Shown one piece after another: positions 5,930 to 8,040 of a stretch of DNA of 8,040 nucleotides. Made by a program: the position numbers and the translations under genes. Origin of the DNA: Crocinitomix sp. (lineage in GTDB: Bacteria; Bacteroidota; Bacteroidia; Flavobacteriales_D; Crocinitomicaceae); assembly GCA_020849935.1 (NCBI GenBank), contig JADZFJ010000534.1:1-8040 (forward strand), in the 5' to 3' direction. Within the stretch, counting starts at the first letter, position 1; each line of letters opens with the position of its first letter. The notes beneath the pieces were generated by a model. It worked only from the letters and a program-made list of their open reading frames with translations, was not told the DNA's origin and ran no database searches.

Positions 5930-6565
5930 ATGTCAGTCACTTGCACACTCATCTCAGATCAGAAAAAAATAAAAACATACTCATACGACGAATACATGAG
6001 CTTAATGGAGAGCTATTCAACGCATGAGGTAACCTCTGGAAATGATCAGAGTCTGGAAAAAATAAATTTCACTAAAATTAATTTAACACGCATGAAACGC
6101 TGGAATAAAACCATAGTTTTGGATCCGCAATTAATTATTCTAATCCAAAATTTAAAAGATCCGCAATGTTGGACGGTTATTACAGAAGCATGGTGTGGTG
6201 ATGGTGCACAAAACATACCGGTGCTCGCTAAAATTGCTGAAGTTTCAGAAGGAAAAATAAACTTTCAGTTGGTGTTTCGTGACGACAACCCACAATTTAT
6301 GAATCAATATCTTACCAACGGTGGTAAGGCCATTCCAAAATTAATAGCACGTGATACTTCGGAAAAAGATCTCTTTTGCTGGGGACCACGTCCTGAGGCT
6401 GCGGTCAGTATTATGCATAACTGGAAAGTGAACCCAATGAACATCACAAAAAGCGAAATTGAAGTTACGCTCCACGCTTGGTATGCTCAAAACAAACAAC
6501 ACGATTTAATGCTCGAAATATTGAACCTGATGGCAGCAAACGTTGCTCCAAAGAATCATTCATAA
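5930..6565 (+). CDS. Thioredoxin-fold protein with a single active-site Cys (Thioredoxin_9 type)
   Basis: This is a cytoplasmic protein of 211 residues with no signal peptide or membrane segment. The thioredoxin core runs from about residue 79 to 175: strand WTVITEAWCGDGAQNIP (81-97), FRDDN (116-120), and YLTNGGKAIPKL (127-138) with the cis-proline at Pro136, then WGPRP (151-155). At the active site, Cys89-Gly-Asp-Gly92 replaces the CxxC of thioredoxin. Only one catalytic cysteine remains, so it cannot form the usual intramolecular disulfide. WCGD with GGKAIPK is typical of the Bacteroidota Thioredoxin_9 family, whose role is not established to my knowledge. The first 50 residues are variable. 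ATG at 5930 fits the promoter; no Shine-Dalgarno is seen. No terminator separates it from ric, 87 bp downstream. Its Fnr-type promoter suggests a role in low-oxygen or nitrosative conditions; this is inference. Confidence 0.85.
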   Translation: MSVTCTLISDQKKIKTYSYDEYMSLMESYSTHEVTSGNDQSLEKINFTKINLTRMKRWNKTIVLDPQLIILIQNLKDPQCWTVITEAWCGDGAQNIPVLAKIAEVSEGKINFQLVFRDDNPQFMNQYLTNGGKAIPKLIARDTSEKDLFCWGPRPEAAVSIMHNWKVNPMNITKSEIEVTLHAWYAQNKQHDLMLEILNLMAANVAPKNHS

Positions 6566-6591
6566 CAAGATGAATTCGTTCAGTACTCTTT

Positions 6592-6605
6592 ATGATACAT
6601 ATCAT
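6592..6605. promoter_or_regulatory. Crp/Fnr-type box of ric
   Basis: ATGATACATATCAT has perfect symmetric arms and the TGAT-N4-ATCA core. Its centre (6598.5) is again 29.5 bp before the -7 element at 6628. It lies 26 bp after the stop of the thioredoxin-like gene, so ric has its own promoter. Confidence 0.75.
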
Positions 6606-6627
6606 TTTTCATCCTTTAGATTGATTA

Positions 6628-6635
6628 TAAATTAG
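6628..6635 (+). promoter_or_regulatory. -7 element of ric
   Basis: TAAATTAG matches TAnnTTTG with one mismatch (seventh base). The inferred start is near 6639, giving a very short leader of about 14 bases. The site was found by its fixed distance from the Fnr-type box. Confidence 0.5.
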
Positions 6636-6652
6636 CGTTAAATATATACGAT

Positions 6653-7372
6653 ATGCTAGACATTGAAAACAAAACTGTTGCTGAGCTGGTAACAGAAAAT
6701 TATAAAACGGCCGACGTCTTTAAAAAGAACGGGATTGACTTTTGCTGCGGAGGAAAAGTCACAGTTAAAACAATTTGCGAGAAGAAGAATATCGGCTACG
6801 AAAAGATTAAACTTGAACTCGAAGCGGTTGAACAGACTAACGACTCGTCACATGACTTCAAATCATGGGACTTGGAAAGACTTGTTGACTACATCATCGA
6901 CGTCCATCATAATTATGTCACTGAAAACATTCCAATAATCAGTCAGTACGCCGACAAAGTTGCGAAGGTACACGGTGATGCAAATCCTGAAGTCGTTCAG
7001 ATTAATTATCTATTCAGGATTATCGCTGATGACTTGAATCGCCACATGTCTAAAGAGGAGAATATCCTTTTTCCATATATTAAAAATCTGGCACAGGTGG
7101 AAGCAGAAAGAGTCGAATTCGAATTGCCGCATTTTGGTACAGTTCAAAATCCAATCAACATGATGGAAAAAGAGCATGACACTGTTGGCAATTACGGTTT
7201 TAAAATTGCGGAATTATCAAACAACTATACTCCGCCAGCGCATGCATGCAATACTTACCGAGTTTTGTTCGCCAAACTAAAAGAGTTTGAAGAAGATTTG
7301 CATCAGCATATTCATCTTGAAAACAACATTCTGTTTCCGCGTGCAACTGAGTTAGAAAAAAAGTATTTGTAG
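6653..7372 (+). CDS. ric: Iron-sulfur cluster repair di-iron protein Ric (ScdA/YtfE)
   Basis: Ric proteins repair iron-sulfur clusters damaged by nitric oxide or oxidants, through a carboxylate- and histidine-bridged di-iron centre in a hemerythrin-like four-helix bundle; they act in the cytoplasm. The 239 residues match the family's usual length. The N-terminal ScdA_N domain (about 1-57) has TVAELV and the paired cysteines Cys31-Cys32 in FCCGG. The hemerythrin domain follows. By alignment with E. coli YtfE the metal ligands are His86 (VHHNY), His131 and Glu135 (HMSKEENILFP), His175 (MEKEHD), and His219 and Glu223 (HIHLENNILFP), so all six are kept. ATG at 6653 gives the usual start MLDIENKTVAELV. 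Its own Fnr-type promoter and the nitrate/nitrite transporter genes upstream support a role against NO made during nitrate or nitrite reduction. Confidence 0.95.
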   Translation: MLDIENKTVAELVTENYKTADVFKKNGIDFCCGGKVTVKTICEKKNIGYEKIKLELEAVEQTNDSSHDFKSWDLERLVDYIIDVHHNYVTENIPIISQYADKVAKVHGDANPEVVQINYLFRIIADDLNRHMSKEENILFPYIKNLAQVEAERVEFELPHFGTVQNPINMMEKEHDTVGNYGFKIAELSNNYTPPAHACNTYRVLFAKLKEFEEDLHQHIHLENNILFPRATELEKKYL

Positions 7373-7388
7373 AAGTTACTTAGCTTTT

Positions 7389-7427
7389 AAAACATCCACT
7401 GTTAAGAAATTGAGAGTGGATGTTTTT
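7389..7427. terminator. Terminator between convergent genes
   Basis: AAAACATCCACT (7389-7400) pairs perfectly with AGTGGATGTTTT (7415-7426) around a 14-base loop, followed by a T-tract (7423-7427). It begins 16 bp after ric. The minus strand also ends in four T residues, so it may serve the convergent gene, whose stop is about 110 bp away. The stretch 7428-7539 shows no other feature. Confidence 0.8.
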
Positions 7428-7539
7428 AGTTGTTTTTCAGACAATAGCAAACACAAAATGCTGCATCGTATTATTTTCCAATTAAAAATTTATTCCCAAA
7501 AAAAGAAAACATTTTTCGGTCTGTTGTATAAAAATAAAG

Positions 7540-8004
7540 CTATAAAGGCAATTCGAAACTTGTGTTCCATTTGGATTTATCATTTCGTTGAATCTGAACT
7601 TTCAGAAAAGACTTGTCCCCATCGCGAACAATTGAGCGATCAGTCACCCTACCTGAGATTTCGTTTTCATCTGCAATCTCATCTCCAGTTCTAGGTAAAA
7701 AAGGATAGAGAATTGTTAACTTTTCATCTTCAGTTTTTACCAAATTAGTAGCGACGTCAAAAATTATCTCTTCAAACTTTTCGCCAATCATTTCATCATT
7801 CATTTCTTCTTTGGCGCTATCCTTTAATTTACTTGCCCATTCAAAGAAACGTTCAGTCGCTATACGTCTCAGATCGTTGTGTATATACGTAGGAAAAGGA
7901 GTACGAATGTGTTCATAATTTTTAAACCAAAATTGAAATGTTTCTACAACCATCTCACTTCCTTCTACAGTATCAGGATTTAATATTGCGTTCATCTGAC
8001 TCAT
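7540..8004 (-). CDS. Hypothetical acidic cytoplasmic protein
   Basis: I do not recognise this family. The protein is 154 residues, rich in Glu and Asp, with no cysteine, signal peptide or membrane segment. Residues about 15-95 look mostly helical, with an aromatic-rich start (VVETFQFWFKNYEHI) and a charged helix (ASKLKDSAKEEMNDEMIGEKFEEII). The C-terminal part (about 115-154) looks like beta strands (SGRVTDRSIV, SFLKVQIQRN, NTSFELPL). ATG at 8004-8002 is preceded by A/G-rich sequence and, 17 bases upstream, by a perfect -7 element; an alternative start is Met4. The minus-strand frame is preferred to the overlapping plus-strand frame at 7410-7694 because it has a promoter, a normal composition and a clean start. 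It converges on ric. A role with the neighbouring nitrogen-oxide genes is only a guess from position. Confidence 0.75.
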   Translation of the reverse strand: MSQMNAILNPDTVEGSEMVVETFQFWFKNYEHIRTPFPTYIHNDLRRIATERFFEWASKLKDSAKEEMNDEMIGEKFEEIIFDVATNLVKTEDEKLTILYPFLPRTGDEIADENEISGRVTDRSIVRDGDKSFLKVQIQRNDKSKWNTSFELPL

Positions 8005-8021
8005 ATCTCTTTTCTTTAAGC

Positions 8022-8029
8022 CAAATTTA
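8022..8029 (-). promoter_or_regulatory. -7 element of the minus-strand hypothetical gene
   Basis: On the minus strand this reads TAAATTTG, a perfect match to TAnnTTTG, 17 bases before the ATG at 8004. The inferred start near 8018 leaves a leader of about 14 bases, much like ric. The -33 or activator region lies beyond the window edge. Confidence 0.6.
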
Positions 8030-8040
8030 TTGCATCATAA

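Noticed and set aside
7410..7694. Plus-strand open frame of 94 codons after ric
   Set aside because: It begins inside the ric terminator hairpin, has a composition unlike a protein, and overlaps the better supported minus-strand gene at 7540-8004.
1..8040. CRISPR array, tandem repeats or insertion sequences
   Set aside because: No regularly spaced repeats, transposase frames or paired terminal repeats were seen on either strand.

Overview
The window looks like Bacteroidota chromosome, probably Flavobacteriales-like, though the genus cannot be named. The DNA is AT-rich, clear Shine-Dalgarno sequences are absent, A-rich stretches precede start codons, and several intergenic regions carry matches to the Bacteroidota -7 promoter element TAnnTTTG. 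The protein types also fit: a short one-module Ppx, a Thioredoxin_9-type protein and a Ric/ScdA protein with an N-terminal Cys-Cys domain.

Region by region. Positions 1-1588 are core polyphosphate metabolism: the 3' end of ppk1 (cut by the window edge) followed by a Ppx/GppA-type exopolyphosphatase. Positions 1644-1942 are a tRNA-Gly(GCC) / tRNA-Leu(UAA) unit with its own promoter, a leader hairpin and a strong terminator. Positions 1943-2259 are non-coding, with a possible decayed minus-strand coding fragment and a dense regulatory region. Positions 2260-5440 are a two-gene operon of NarK-family nitrate/nitrite transporters ending in a terminator; the first carries an unusual C-terminal UspA domain. 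Positions 5456-5850 hold a decayed acyltransferase (plsC-like) gene on the minus strand. Positions 5930-7372 carry a thioredoxin-fold protein with a single active-site cysteine and the iron-sulfur repair / nitric-oxide stress protein Ric. A convergent hypothetical gene (7540-8004, minus) closes the window.

How the parts fit. The narK operon, the thioredoxin-like gene and ric are each preceded by a Crp/Fnr-type palindrome, TGA-N6-TCA. In all three cases its centre lies exactly 29.5 bp upstream of a one-mismatch -7 element, which puts the box near -41 of the inferred transcription start, the position for class II activation. A second box sits 62 bp upstream of the narK one. I infer one regulon under a single Fnr/Crp-family regulator responding to low oxygen or nitrogen oxides. 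It would import nitrate and exchange nitrite, repair iron centres damaged by the resulting NO, and use a thioredoxin-like protein of unknown role. No nitrate reductase, nitrite reductase or regulator gene is in the window.

The most novel points are the fixed promoter geometry, the NarK-UspA fusion whose nucleotide-binding motif is degraded, and the unknown single-cysteine thioredoxin-fold protein placed in this regulon.
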